Shown here: positions 26,396 to 34,255 of the stretch, piece by piece
Position numbering within the stretch: the stretch's first letter is position 1
Layout of the letters: the number at the start of each line of letters is the position of its first letter
Assembly: GCF_005860805.1 (NCBI RefSeq)
Contig: NZ_VCEJ01000008.1
Coordinates: forward strand, 516,008-580,007
Direction of reading: 5' to 3'
DNA length: 64,000 nucleotides
Origin: Dyadobacter luticola
GTDB taxonomy: Bacteria > Bacteroidota > Bacteroidia > Cytophagales > Spirosomataceae
Position numbers and translations under genes: made by a program
The notes under the pieces: model-generated
What the model was told of the DNA's origin: nothing
Databases searched by the model: none
The model's input: only the letters and a program-made list of their open reading frames with translations

Positions 26396-28168
26396 TTACT
26401 TCACCGAAACGACCTCACTCATTTTCGAAACCCCATTTTCATTAAAAGCTTCAATCGCAAAAAAGTAAGGCACTCCTACATTCAACGCCCTGAGCTCGAA
26501 GGTGTCCGGCTCGTCGTTCCAAAACTGGTATGTCTGATATAATTTGTCCTGCGCGATTCCCCAGAGCACATTATAGCCGGTTGCGCCTGGTACTTTTTCC
26601 CATTTTAAATCTGCATTGCGGGCGTCCTTTTGCCGGGCTGCGGTGAAAGTTTTTGGTGTTTGCGGAGCGGTGCCCGTACCATTTCCGAAAATCCGGTATT
26701 CGCTGATGGCCAAAATTGGTGAAGCAGCATATATGTGTTCGTAGCGGACGTATCTCGCGCGCACTGGCTTCGCGAGTTCAATGTAGGCGCAGGGGCGGTC
26801 TCTTTTTGGTTCGGTCGAGAGGTCGCTGGCGAGTTCCCAATTTTGGCCGTCCTTCGACGTCAGGATTTTAAATTGCGTGTAAACCTTCTCAGGCTTGTTG
26901 TCAAAAATGTTGGATTTGTAATCGGTGTAGTTGATTTGGATGGCTTTAATGTCTTGCTCGGTTTGCAAATCGATGGTCAATGTTTCGCCGGGTTTATTCT
27001 GTTTTGCTGCCCAAAATGTTCTCGGATTTTCGTCTGTAATTTTTGCGGCTGCATTGGAATCCAATGTTGATGAGGCAGTTACTGGTTTTTTGTAAGACAA
27101 TAACATCCAACCGGTAAACAATTCATCACCCTTTCCTGACCAGGTTTTTGACGGCATTTTATGCGGAAAATCTCCGAAGCGGGTATTCGCAAACATTTGT
27201 CCGTCCTTATCAAAACCAGCTGGATGCATTACAATTCGCCGCTCCATGCCCCAGTTCAGACCAATCCAGGTGGTACCGGTATTCCAGTAGTTTCCATAAT
27301 TATCCTGAAATGTATTCCCATGACCAGCGCCGGTTGCAAATCCGCCCGGCTTGTAGGAAACCGGATTGTAAGGCGCGTAAGTAAATGGCCCCAGCGGCGA
27401 ATTCCCGACGTAGGTACCGTTTGCGTAAACGTTATATTCCGTCCCCGGCGCGCCGTATTGCAGGTAATATTTGCCTTTGTGCTTCGTCATCCACGCGCCT
27501 TCCGTGAAAGGTTTGAAGGGATCGGAATGATTTGGACCGAAACGCTCCCAGCCGTGCTCATATTGATTTAACCAAAACATCGCCTGATACTGTCCCTTGA
27601 ATGCCAGTCTTTTAGAGTAATCCAGTTCCGAGCCGAAAATCGGATACACATTCGACGAGCCCCAGTACATATACCATTTATCGGTGTCGGCGTCGTGAAA
27701 AAGGGCTGGATCCCAGGGGCCGATATCTTTCGGTAACCGCGGCGTCCAGCGGTTGTAAAATTCCCAAATACCTTTTTCTGGTGCGACGGAATATAAAATT
27801 GGTCGTGACTCAAATGTAGATTGAAAAAGAAAAAGCGTATCCCGCACCGAAACCGCCGCCGGGGCGCACATATCTTCGAAAGGCCAGCGGTTGGCCGTCA
27901 GGTATTTCCAATGCAGCATGTCTTTCGAATGCCAGTAGCCGCCGGAAATTGTCACAAAAAGGAAGTATTCGTTTTTATGGTTAATGATCACAGGATCAGC
28001 CCCGGAGCGGTAGCTGATGTTTTCATTGAGCTGCTCAAAATTGTATTTATAATCAATGTCCATCGGGTTGCAGTACGTCGTCTGCGCTTCTGCAAACGTG
28101 CAAGTCAGCAGAAAATAGAGTGAAATGAGAGCAAGCCCCCATGAGGATGTCTTAATGATATGTTTCAT
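26396..28168 (-). CDS. Secreted glycoside hydrolase family 43 protein with F5/8 type C and fibronectin III domains
   Basis: Predicted extracytoplasmic arabinofuranosidase, xylosidase or galactosidase acting on plant or microbial glycans. A signal peptide ends at about residue 28 (TFAEA). The five-bladed GH43 domain covers about residues 35-345, with likely catalytic acids D58 (SGADPV), D153 (GPWDPALF) and E223 (FTEGAWM). A discoidin/CBM32-like F5/8C domain follows at about 350-490 (KPVTASSTLDSNAAAKITDE), then an FN3-like domain to 590. It is monocistronic and not adjacent to either SusCD pair, so a shared substrate cannot be claimed. Confidence 0.88.
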   Translation of the reverse strand: MKHIIKTSSWGLALISLYFLLTCTFAEAQTTYCNPMDIDYKYNFEQLNENISYRSGADPVIINHKNEYFLFVTISGGYWHSKDMLHWKYLTANRWPFEDMCAPAAVSVRDTLFLFQSTFESRPILYSVAPEKGIWEFYNRWTPRLPKDIGPWDPALFHDADTDKWYMYWGSSNVYPIFGSELDYSKRLAFKGQYQAMFWLNQYEHGWERFGPNHSDPFKPFTEGAWMTKHKGKYYLQYGAPGTEYNVYANGTYVGNSPLGPFTYAPYNPVSYKPGGFATGAGHGNTFQDNYGNYWNTGTTWIGLNWGMERRIVMHPAGFDKDGQMFANTRFGDFPHKMPSKTWSGKGDELFTGWMLLSYKKPVTASSTLDSNAAAKITDENPRTFWAAKQNKPGETLTIDLQTEQDIKAIQINYTDYKSNIFDNKPEKVYTQFKILTSKDGQNWELASDLSTEPKRDRPCAYIELAKPVRARYVRYEHIYAASPILAISEYRIFGNGTGTAPQTPKTFTAARQKDARNADLKWEKVPGATGYNVLWGIAQDKLYQTYQFWNDEPDTFELRALNVGVPYFFAIEAFNENGVSKMSEVVSVK

Positions 28169-28270
28169 AAAAATCTTTTAATCCTACTAAAATAGACAGT
28201 TTACCGATATTATGCCGACTGCATTTTCCAAAACATGGGCGTCAAAACAACTTTTAAAAGCGATAACTTC

Positions 28271-28278
28271 TACCTTTG
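28271..28278 (+). promoter_or_regulatory. -7 element TACCTTTG for tyrS
   Basis: An exact TAnnTTTG match 33 bp before the tyrS ATG. Confidence 0.5.
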
Positions 28279-28311
28279 CGGTTCGATTAGATGTAAGTAA
28301 AAGTTTATAAA

Positions 28312-29613
28312 ATGACCATTGATTTTATAGAGGAATTGAAGTGGCGAGGCATGTTGCACGACGTGATGCCTGGGACGCAGGAACAGCTGAACAAGGAAAT
28401 GACCGCCGGTTATATCGGTTTCGACCCGACTGCTTCTTCGCTCCACATCGGTAACCTCGCCACGATTATGTTGCTGGTGCATTTCCAACGTGCTGGCCAT
28501 AAGCCTTTTGCATTGGTGGGCGGCGCGACGGGAATGATCGGCGACCCGTCATTTAAGGCTTCCGAGCGATCATTTCTGGATGAAGAAACTTTGCAGATCA
28601 ACCAGGAAGGTATCCGAAAGCAGCTCCAACAATTCCTTGATTTTGACTGCGGCGAGAACTCTGCCGAGATGGTCAATAATTATGATTGGTTTAAAGATAT
28701 CGGCTTTCTGCAATTTCTTCGGGAAGCAGGTAAGTTTCTGAGCGTCAATTATATGATGTCCAAGGATTCTGTAAAAAAACGTCTCGAAACCGGGATTTCA
28801 TTTACAGAATTTTCGTACCAGCTTTTGCAGGGTTACGATTTTTATCATTTATATAAAAACAAAAATATCCGGCTGCAAATGGGCGGCTCCGATCAGTGGG
28901 GCAACATTACGACCGGAACCGAAATCATCCGCCGTAAGGAAGGCGACGAAGAAGGTTATTTTAAAGCTTACGCGTTAACTACGCCACTTTTAACAAAATC
29001 CGACGGTTCCAAATTTGGTAAAAGTGAAGGCGGGAACATTTGGCTGGACGGTACCAAAACTTCTCCTTACGAATTCTACCAGTTCTGGCTCAACCAGGCT
29101 GATGAAGATCTGCCGCGCTACCTGCGTGTATTTTCTCTGAAAGGTCGCGAGGAAATCGAAGCCCTGGAAACCAGCCACGCCGCTGAGCCACATTTGCGGA
29201 TCATGCAAAAAGCGCTGGCCGCTGAGCTGACGATCCGCATACATTCAGAAAAAGCATATCAGACTGTTTTGAAGGCATCGGAAGTTTTATTCGGAAAAGC
29301 AACGCTGGAAACATTGCAAGGCATTGAAGAAGAAGAGTTTGACGCCATTTTCGCCGGCGTACCTCAAACCGAAATCACATCCCAGGAATGGGCTGAATGC
29401 GCCAACATTACCGACCTGATATCAACCGTAACCCGCTCCGAAGTCTACGCATCAAAAGGCGAAGCGAGACGTGCAATTCAGCAAAACGCTGTGAGCGTCA
29501 ATAAGGTAAAGGTTAATTCAGCCGAGCAGTCTTTGAGTGATTTTTCGCTTCTGCAAAACCGGTTTTTGTTGATTTCCAAGGGGAAGAAGAATCATTTGAT
29601 TCGGGTTATGTAA
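28312..29613 (+). CDS. tyrS: Tyrosyl-tRNA synthetase
   Basis: Charges tRNA-Tyr with tyrosine, in the cytoplasm. Class I signatures are H45-I-G-N48 (the HIGH motif) and K234-FGKS (the KMSKS motif). The tyrosine-binding core has GSDQWGNITTG. The C-terminal 65 or so residues form the S4 RNA-binding domain (GEARRAIQQNAVSVNKVKV). At 433 aa the length is normal for the bacterial TyrS with S4 domain. It is a single gene, followed by a double-hairpin unit and terminator. Confidence 0.97.
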   Translation: MTIDFIEELKWRGMLHDVMPGTQEQLNKEMTAGYIGFDPTASSLHIGNLATIMLLVHFQRAGHKPFALVGGATGMIGDPSFKASERSFLDEETLQINQEGIRKQLQQFLDFDCGENSAEMVNNYDWFKDIGFLQFLREAGKFLSVNYMMSKDSVKKRLETGISFTEFSYQLLQGYDFYHLYKNKNIRLQMGGSDQWGNITTGTEIIRRKEGDEEGYFKAYALTTPLLTKSDGSKFGKSEGGNIWLDGTKTSPYEFYQFWLNQADEDLPRYLRVFSLKGREEIEALETSHAAEPHLRIMQKALAAELTIRIHSEKAYQTVLKASEVLFGKATLETLQGIEEEEFDAIFAGVPQTEITSQEWAECANITDLISTVTRSEVYASKGEARRAIQQNAVSVNKVKVNSAEQSLSDFSLLQNRFLLISKGKKNHLIRVM

Positions 29614-29621
29614 TATTTTAA

Positions 29622-29689
29622 TGTGTTCCAGAGGAACACACTGTTTATAGGAAGTATCGTTGTTAATTATTTGGGCTCCGAAAGGAGCC
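29622..29689 (+). repeat. Two-hairpin intergenic unit with GTTTATAG core (possible dispersed repeat)
   Basis: TGTGTTCC/GGAACACA (29622-29629 with 29633-29640), then GTTTATAG at 29643-29650, then GGCTCC/GGAGCC (29674-29679 with 29684-29689). From general familiarity I believe similar units occur in many Bacteroidota intergenic regions, but only one copy is in this window, so that is unverified. Confidence 0.45.
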
Positions 29690-29699
29690 TCCTTTTTTT
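29674..29699 (+). terminator. Intrinsic terminator of tyrS
   Basis: A 6-bp GC-rich stem GGCTCC/GGAGCC followed by TCC and seven T residues. Confidence 0.8.
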
Positions 29700-29747
29700 G
29701 TATGGGTTTCATAACTCCTTTCTTTAAATTTGAAAAATCCACGACTG

Positions 29748-29768
29748 TTTGTAGGATTTTCTTACAAA
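29748..29768. promoter_or_regulatory. 21-bp palindrome, copy 1 (candidate operator)
   Basis: Arms TTTGTAGGA and TCTTACAAA around a TTT centre, one mismatch in the arms. It sits 6 bp upstream of a TAnnTTTG element, where a repressor would block the -33 region. Copy 2 at 30009 has the two arms exchanged. Confidence 0.6.
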
Positions 29769-29773
29769 ACTAT

Positions 29774-29781
29774 TATCTTTG
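29774..29781 (+). promoter_or_regulatory. -7 element TATCTTTG
   Basis: An exact TAnnTTTG match ending 2 nt before the ATG of the 69-aa gene, which implies a leaderless or nearly leaderless message. Confidence 0.5.
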
Positions 29782-29782
29782 A

Positions 29783-29992
29783 ATGTCAAAATCATTTAGT
29801 TCTATCGAAGAGGCATTTGCCTGGTTTTTAGAACATGTATACAAAAATTTGCCACCAGAAGAAAAGAAAGGTGAGTTAGTAAGTGCCTGGCGCAGTTTTA
29901 CATTCAAGCAGGGTATATCTCAAAAAAAGATGATTTCTATTTTGGAGCGATATGGTTTTGACGTGAATGTTTCAGTAACATATAAAAAGTAA
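29783..29992 (+). CDS. Unrecognised 69-aa protein
   Basis: I do not recognise the family. The sequence is amphipathic and probably helical, beginning SFSSIEEAFAWFLEHVYKNL, with a segment KQGISQKKMISILERYGFDV (residues 42-61) that could form a short helix-turn-helix-like pair, ending in a basic VTYKK. The gene lies between two nearly identical palindromes (29748 and 30009), and its own promoter sits directly beside the first. It may bind these sites and control itself, but that is inference. The next small gene starts 63 bp later on the same strand. Confidence 0.6.
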   Translation: MSKSFSSIEEAFAWFLEHVYKNLPPEEKKGELVSAWRSFTFKQGISQKKMISILERYGFDVNVSVTYKK

Positions 29993-30008
29993 ATTTTTTT
30001 GCACCGGC

Positions 30009-30029
30009 TTTGTAAGATTTTCCTACAAA
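30009..30029. promoter_or_regulatory. 21-bp palindrome, copy 2 (candidate operator)
   Basis: Arms TTTGTAAGA and TCCTACAAA around TTT. Compared with copy 1 the arms are swapped, so each copy is nearly the reverse complement of the other. It lies 26 bp before the 89-aa gene. Confidence 0.6.
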
Positions 30030-30055
30030 TATTTTAAACTATAACCACTATCAAA

Positions 30056-30325
30056 ATGATCATTGATTCAAATGCTACAAACAACCAAAATCCTTTGTCA
30101 GATGAAGAAGCTAGATTATTAAGAGAGCAGCACGATGTTGTCTGTGAGTTTTTCAAACGAGATAGCAGTGCGGAAATCGTGAATTCTTTGAATACATTGA
30201 TTGAGGACTTTCTTTTTTCGGACGATGTGGATAATGTCACGCCCGAAATTCGGGTTCATATTGCTAATAATCTGCGGGTTGTGACATTGATCACGAAGTT
30301 GGGGCAGACGAGGGTGAGGTGGTAG
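30056..30325 (+). CDS. Unrecognised 89-aa acidic protein
   Basis: I do not recognise the family. The protein is acidic and likely helical (LSDEEARLLREQHDVVCEFF at about residues 14-33, EIVNSLNTLIEDFLFSDDVD in the middle), ending in a basic QTRVRW. It has no signal peptide or membrane helix. Its upstream palindrome matches the one before the 69-aa gene, so the two are probably under the same control. A coding gene is favoured by the placement after the operator and by an uninterrupted frame, though its short length leaves doubt. Confidence 0.5.
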   Translation: MIIDSNATNNQNPLSDEEARLLREQHDVVCEFFKRDSSAEIVNSLNTLIEDFLFSDDVDNVTPEIRVHIANNLRVVTLITKLGQTRVRW

Positions 30326-30377
30326 ATAAGTTTCGGCTCTTGGCTGGCGAAATTCTAATTTAATGTTTGTCCAAAAC

Positions 30378-30408
30378 TTGAATTAAGATTTCGCTTAGTT
30401 TAGTTTTG
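30378..30408 (+). promoter_or_regulatory. fic promoter: TTG, 20-bp spacer, TAGTTTTG
   Basis: TTG at 30378-30380 and TAGTTTTG at 30401-30408, the full Bacteroidota -33/-7 layout, leaving a leader of about 40 nt before the Fic start at 30454. Confidence 0.65.
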
Positions 30409-30427
30409 CTATCAAAATCTAAACTAA
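30395..30427. promoter_or_regulatory. 33-bp inverted repeat covering the fic -7 element (candidate operator)
   Basis: The left arm TTAGTTTAGTTTTG (30395-30408) pairs with CAAAATCTAAACTAA (30413-30427), with one bulged base and a 4-nt centre. The left arm ends exactly at the end of the -7 element. Only the right half would be transcribed, so a DNA operator is more likely than an RNA hairpin. Confidence 0.6.
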
Positions 30428-30453
30428 CATATAAATAAGTCTCAGCTGATAAG

Positions 30454-31575
30454 ATGAAGAATTTCAAAGCGGGTAAGCATTTCAGTCAGGGATATTATAA
30501 AAGTTTCCAGCCTGAGCCTATCAATCGCGATTGGCAGGTCGATGATATGCAGGTACTTAGCCTTTTAAGCCAGGCGGATCGGTATCTTGGGAAGCTCGAT
30601 ATGTATTCAGAATACGTGAACATTGATTTATATGTTCGGATGCACATTGCTAAGGAGGCGACGCAGTCATCGAAGATTGAGGGCACGCGGACAAATATGG
30701 AAGAGGCGTTTCTTGGGAAAGAGGATATTGCTGCCGAAAAACGGGATGATTGGGAGGAGGTGCAGAATTACATTAGTGCTATGAATGATGCTATAAAACA
30801 GCTACATACGCTTCCATTTTCATCGAGACTAATTCGGCAGACGCATAAAATTTTGCTGCAAGGCGTCAGAGGAATGCATAAGCAGCCCGGGGAATATCGG
30901 ACAAGCCAGAACTGGATTGGCGGCGCATCGATCAATGATGCGGTATTCGTGCCGCCTGTCCACACTTCGATTGCGGACCTGATGTCGGACATTGAAAAGT
31001 TTGCCCATGATGAACTGAATCAGCTGCCCGACCTGCTGAAAGTGGCGCTGATCCACTATCAGTTTGAAACAATTCACCCATTTTTGGACGGTAATGGTCG
31101 CGTCGGTCGGTTGATGATTACGCTTTATCTGGTGGATAAAGGGATATTGAAGCAGCCAATCTTGTATTTATCTGACTATTTTGAAAGAAATAGGACATTG
31201 TACTACGACAATCTGATGCGGGCCAGGACGCATAATGACATCAATCAGTGGCTGAAATTTTTCCTGGTGGGTGTTATTGAAATTTCGAAAATAGGGATCA
31301 AAACTTTCGACGGCATTTTACAGCTGCAAAAAACACTGGATGCCAAAATCCAGACTTTTGGAAGCCGAGCAGCAGAAGCCAGGAAGATTGTGAATTACTT
31401 GTATGAGCAGCCGGTAATTGATGCAGGTAGAATCGAGGCCCTCACCGGCAAGTCAAAAGCAACGAATTACAAAATGTTGGCCGACTTCGAAAAACTTGAA
31501 ATCCTCCGTGAGATTTCTGGTGGGCAGCGTAACAGGCTTTTTATCTTTAATGATTATCTGGCCCTTTTCCGGTAG
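30454..31575 (+). CDS. Fic-domain protein with own inhibitory motif and C-terminal winged helix
   Basis: Fic proteins transfer AMP or another nucleotide part from ATP to target proteins. The core motif H208-PFLDGNGRVGR219 is complete, with catalytic His208. An inhibitory helix motif (S/T)xxxE(G/N) is present as S72-SKI-E76-G77, so this is a class II Fic protein (inhibitor motif N-terminal in the same chain). The Fic_N domain is at about residues 35-125, the flap/NDAVFVPPVH region at about 161-170, and a winged-helix end at about 315-373 (GRIEALTGKSKATNYKMLADF). The 373-aa length is typical. Targets are unknown. Confidence 0.92.
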   Translation: MKNFKAGKHFSQGYYKSFQPEPINRDWQVDDMQVLSLLSQADRYLGKLDMYSEYVNIDLYVRMHIAKEATQSSKIEGTRTNMEEAFLGKEDIAAEKRDDWEEVQNYISAMNDAIKQLHTLPFSSRLIRQTHKILLQGVRGMHKQPGEYRTSQNWIGGASINDAVFVPPVHTSIADLMSDIEKFAHDELNQLPDLLKVALIHYQFETIHPFLDGNGRVGRLMITLYLVDKGILKQPILYLSDYFERNRTLYYDNLMRARTHNDINQWLKFFLVGVIEISKIGIKTFDGILQLQKTLDAKIQTFGSRAAEARKIVNYLYEQPVIDAGRIEALTGKSKATNYKMLADFEKLEILREISGGQRNRLFIFNDYLALFR

Positions 31576-31584
31576 CAGGAAGGC

Positions 31585-32397
31585 TTATGACTTCCCCGAA
31601 AAAGTATTCAAAACCGGCGCGGCCGTGGGATTATACTGATACGATTGCCACGTATGGTCCTCATAAATCTCCACAATCCGGTAACCTTTGTAAGCCGTAC
31701 CCCAATTTCCACCGAAGTGGCCGTCGAAGAAGTAGGGTTTTTTGCCGTAGAGTTTGGTGCTGTCCTGGTCGTGGTCGTGGCCGTTGAAGATAGCTTTTAC
31801 GTTGGGCGTGTTTTCGAAGAGGTCGATCACTTCTTTGCATTCGATTCCGTTGACCGTCCACTTGGCCGGGGTAATGTGCAGGAATACGAAAATGCCTTTT
31901 TTGTCAGCGTATTTGGCGAGTTCGGCTTTTAGCCAGGCGGCATTCGGGCAGACGTACTCGCCTTTTTCATTGGAAGTATCGCCGATCACGAAAGCATATT
32001 CACCTTTTGCAAAACTGTGGTTTGTGGGATAACCCCAAGTACTTTGCCACACATCCAGACCTACTTTATCATGATTTCCGCGGCTGACGTAAAACGGTAC
32101 GCTGAGGTTTGCGATCGTTTTTTTGAAATCGTAAAGTAATGTTGGATCATCGTGGATGAGGTCTCCGTTGAAGAAAAGGAAATCGACGCCTTTTTGTAAT
32201 TTCTCGCGGTTGACCCAGCCGATCAGATCCAAATGCATGGTTTTGAAATCCGTGTCAGGCTGCCCATAATGTCCGTCAGAGGCGACGATGAAGCGCATGG
32301 AAATCCTTGCTTTCGGCGATTTTTCAACATTCGAGAGCAAATTGATTCCGGGTAAAGCGGGTAAAAGTTTCAAAAAAGACCGTCTTTGGAAGCGCAT
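31585..32397 (-). CDS. Tat-exported calcineurin-like metallophosphoesterase
   Basis: A 270-aa phosphoesterase exported folded through the Tat pathway: the signal reads QRRSFLKLLPALPG at residues 4-17. The dinuclear metal site is visible as D41-G-H43, GD79 (FFNGD), GN108-H109-D, the lone His in FLHITPAKW and the closing GHDHD. It would hydrolyse phosphomonoesters or diesters in the periplasm; the substrate is unknown. It converges with the Fic gene, 9 bp apart. Confidence 0.88.
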   Translation of the reverse strand: MRFQRRSFLKLLPALPGINLLSNVEKSPKARISMRFIVASDGHYGQPDTDFKTMHLDLIGWVNREKLQKGVDFLFFNGDLIHDDPTLLYDFKKTIANLSVPFYVSRGNHDKVGLDVWQSTWGYPTNHSFAKGEYAFVIGDTSNEKGEYVCPNAAWLKAELAKYADKKGIFVFLHITPAKWTVNGIECKEVIDLFENTPNVKAIFNGHDHDQDSTKLYGKKPYFFDGHFGGNWGTAYKGYRIVEIYEDHTWQSYQYNPTAAPVLNTFSGKS

Positions 32398-32517
32398 CAG
32401 GGGGCAGGTTTTGAGTCAGGATTGGGGTAGCTAATAATTTCAAAAATAGTTATTCGTCCGTGATATTTTCTTTATTCTTGCATTTGGTTAATAATATTTA
32501 ATATAAAATTTCAACTC

Positions 32518-32970
32518 ATGGATCGCCTAATCCTGCAAAAAGCGGCGTCTTATTGTGCTTACCAGGAGCGGACGCAGGAGGAAGTCCGGCAGCGGCTCCG
32601 GAAGTGGAATGTGTGGGGCGAAGAGGCCGACGAGCTGATTGCGGAACTGATTTCGATGAATTATCTGAGTGAGGAAAGGTTTGCAAAAACGTATGCCGGC
32701 GGCAAATTCCGGATCAAGAATTGGGGACGGATGAAAATAAAGCAGGAGTTACAGCGGCGGGGCATCAGCACGTACAGCATTCAGCAGGGCATGAATGAAA
32801 TCGGGGACCAGGCTTATGTCGAAAACCTGAGGATATTACTGCAAAAAAAGAAGGACCTGCTTTCGAAAACGGAAACAGATCCTTTTAAATTGAAACAAAA
32901 ACTTGCGCGATTTGCGCTGGGGAAAGGGTATGAGAGTGAGTTGGTTTGGAAGGAGTTAGAAAGTTTGTGA
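32518..32970 (+). CDS. recX: Regulatory protein RecX
   Basis: RecX binds RecA filaments and limits recombination and SOS activity. This 150-aa protein shows the three-helix repeats of the family: ASYCAYQERTQEEVRQRL (repeat 1), LISMNYLSEERFAKTYAGGK with KNWGRMKIKQELQRRGIS (repeat 2) and KLARFALGKGYESELVWKEL (repeat 3). The length is normal. recA is not nearby. It converges with nrdB across a repeat-like GC-rich stretch. Confidence 0.9.
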   Translation: MDRLILQKAASYCAYQERTQEEVRQRLRKWNVWGEEADELIAELISMNYLSEERFAKTYAGGKFRIKNWGRMKIKQELQRRGISTYSIQQGMNEIGDQAYVENLRILLQKKKDLLSKTETDPFKLKQKLARFALGKGYESELVWKELESL

Positions 32971-33013
32971 CGTGCTTCGACCGCCCGGCGGCCCGGTGCG
33001 CTCAGCATGACAG
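32971..33013. repeat. GC-rich REP-like intergenic element
   Basis: In this AT-leaning region the 45-bp gap between recX and nrdB is GC-rich, with CGTGCTTCGACC at one end, CCGCC-C-GGCGG in the middle and GCTCAGCATGACA at the other end. The outer pieces resemble the widely seen TGCTTCGAC...GCTCAGCATGACA intergenic repeats; this is from memory, with one copy here. Confidence 0.45.
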
Positions 33014-33015
33014 TT

Positions 33016-34014
33016 CTAAAAATCCGAATCAAACGAAATTTTGTGGCCGCCTGAATCTTTATCCTTTACGCCACTCATGACGCCTGCTTTCTGATATTCT
33101 CCTACGCGTTTTTCGAAGAAGTTGGTTTTTCCTGGAAGTGAGATCAACTCCATGAAATCGAACGGGTTAGCGGAGCCGAATTGCTTTTCACAGCCCAATC
33201 TTTCCAGCCAGAAATCTGCGATGTACTCGATGTACTGCTTCATCAAGTCTGCATTCATCCCGATTAGTGATACCGGCAGCGCTTCGGTAATAAATTCTTT
33301 CTCAATTTCAACTGCATCGAGCATGATTTCGATCACCCTTGCAGGGTCAAGCTGGTTGACGATATGTTGGGTATAAAGCAGGCAAGCAAATTCGCAATGT
33401 AAACCTTCATCTCTGGAAATCAATTCGTTAGAGAAGGAAAGACCTGGCATTAAGCCACGTTTTTTCAACCAGAAAATAGAGCAGAAAGAGCCTGAGAAGA
33501 AAATTCCTTCGACCGCTGCAAATGCAATGATCCTCTCCGCGAAAACCGGACTGTTGATCCATTTTAAAGCCCACTCGGCCTTTTTACCAACACAAGGAAC
33601 CGTTTCAATCGCTCTTAATAATCGGTCTTTTTCGACGGGATCTTTAATGTAAGTATCAATTAAAAGCGAGTAAGTCTCGGAATGTATGTTTTCCATCGCG
33701 ATCTGGAAGCCGTAGAAACATTTGGCCTCGGCATATTGCACTTCGCTAAGAAAATTCACTGCCAGGTTTTCATTCACGATTCCGTCTGATGCTGCGAAAA
33801 AGGCAAGTACGTGAGATACGAAATGCCGCTCTCCGTCAGACAGGTTCTCCCAATCCTTCATATCCTGGGACAAATCTATTTCTTCCGCTGTCCAGAAAGA
33901 CGCCTCGTGACGTTTGTACATTTCCCAGATATCGGAATGTTTGATTGGAAACAATACAAAACGCAAAGGGTCTTCGATCAACAGGGGTTCCTGCCTGGTA
34001 AGTTCTTGTGACAT
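33016..34014 (-). CDS. nrdB: Class Ia ribonucleotide reductase, beta subunit
   Basis: Small subunit holding the diiron-tyrosyl radical that NrdA needs to make deoxyribonucleotides. The metal and radical residues are all in place: WTAEEIDLSQD near residues 41-51, E108-N-I-H111 with the radical tyrosine Y115 (ENIHSETY), the EGIFFSGSF block, and SRDEGLHCEF. The sequence is strikingly like eukaryotic RRM2, for example AFFAASDGIVNENL and YGFQIAMENIHSETYSLLID. At 332 aa the length is normal. nrdA lies about 27 kb away on the other strand, so the subunits are not in one operon. Confidence 0.96.
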   Translation of the reverse strand: MSQELTRQEPLLIEDPLRFVLFPIKHSDIWEMYKRHEASFWTAEEIDLSQDMKDWENLSDGERHFVSHVLAFFAASDGIVNENLAVNFLSEVQYAEAKCFYGFQIAMENIHSETYSLLIDTYIKDPVEKDRLLRAIETVPCVGKKAEWALKWINSPVFAERIIAFAAVEGIFFSGSFCSIFWLKKRGLMPGLSFSNELISRDEGLHCEFACLLYTQHIVNQLDPARVIEIMLDAVEIEKEFITEALPVSLIGMNADLMKQYIEYIADFWLERLGCEKQFGSANPFDFMELISLPGKTNFFEKRVGEYQKAGVMSGVKDKDSGGHKISFDSDF

Positions 34015-34096
34015 AGTTAGTTTTGAATATTTACGGGGATCAGTAATGTATAACGTTTGAGCTTTTTTGACTGGAAAAGCCAGTTTTGAGGGAAAA

Positions 34097-34104
34097 CAAA
34101 TCTA
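34097..34104 (-). promoter_or_regulatory. -7 element TAGATTTG for nrdB
   Basis: An exact TAnnTTTG match 83 bp upstream of the nrdB ATG. The leader would contain ACTGG/CCAGT (34070-34074 with 34080-34084). No NrdR-box-like sequence was seen in the 241-bp gap to the next gene. Confidence 0.4.
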
Positions 34105-34255
34105 CCCACTTTGAGCCGAAAACCCAAGGCGCGGAAGTCAATTTGCGGCGGCTGTTTAGAAAAATTCTTCTCAGGAATCGCGTAACTTTACGGGCCACAA
34201 TGTCTTACTGACGCCATTTTTTTTAAGAATTTCATTAAATAAATTCCACTTAAAC

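Noticed and set aside
26396..28168. GH43 enzyme as part of a polysaccharide locus with a SusCD pair
   Set aside because: At least 8 kb and several unrelated genes separate it from either pair, so a shared locus cannot be claimed.
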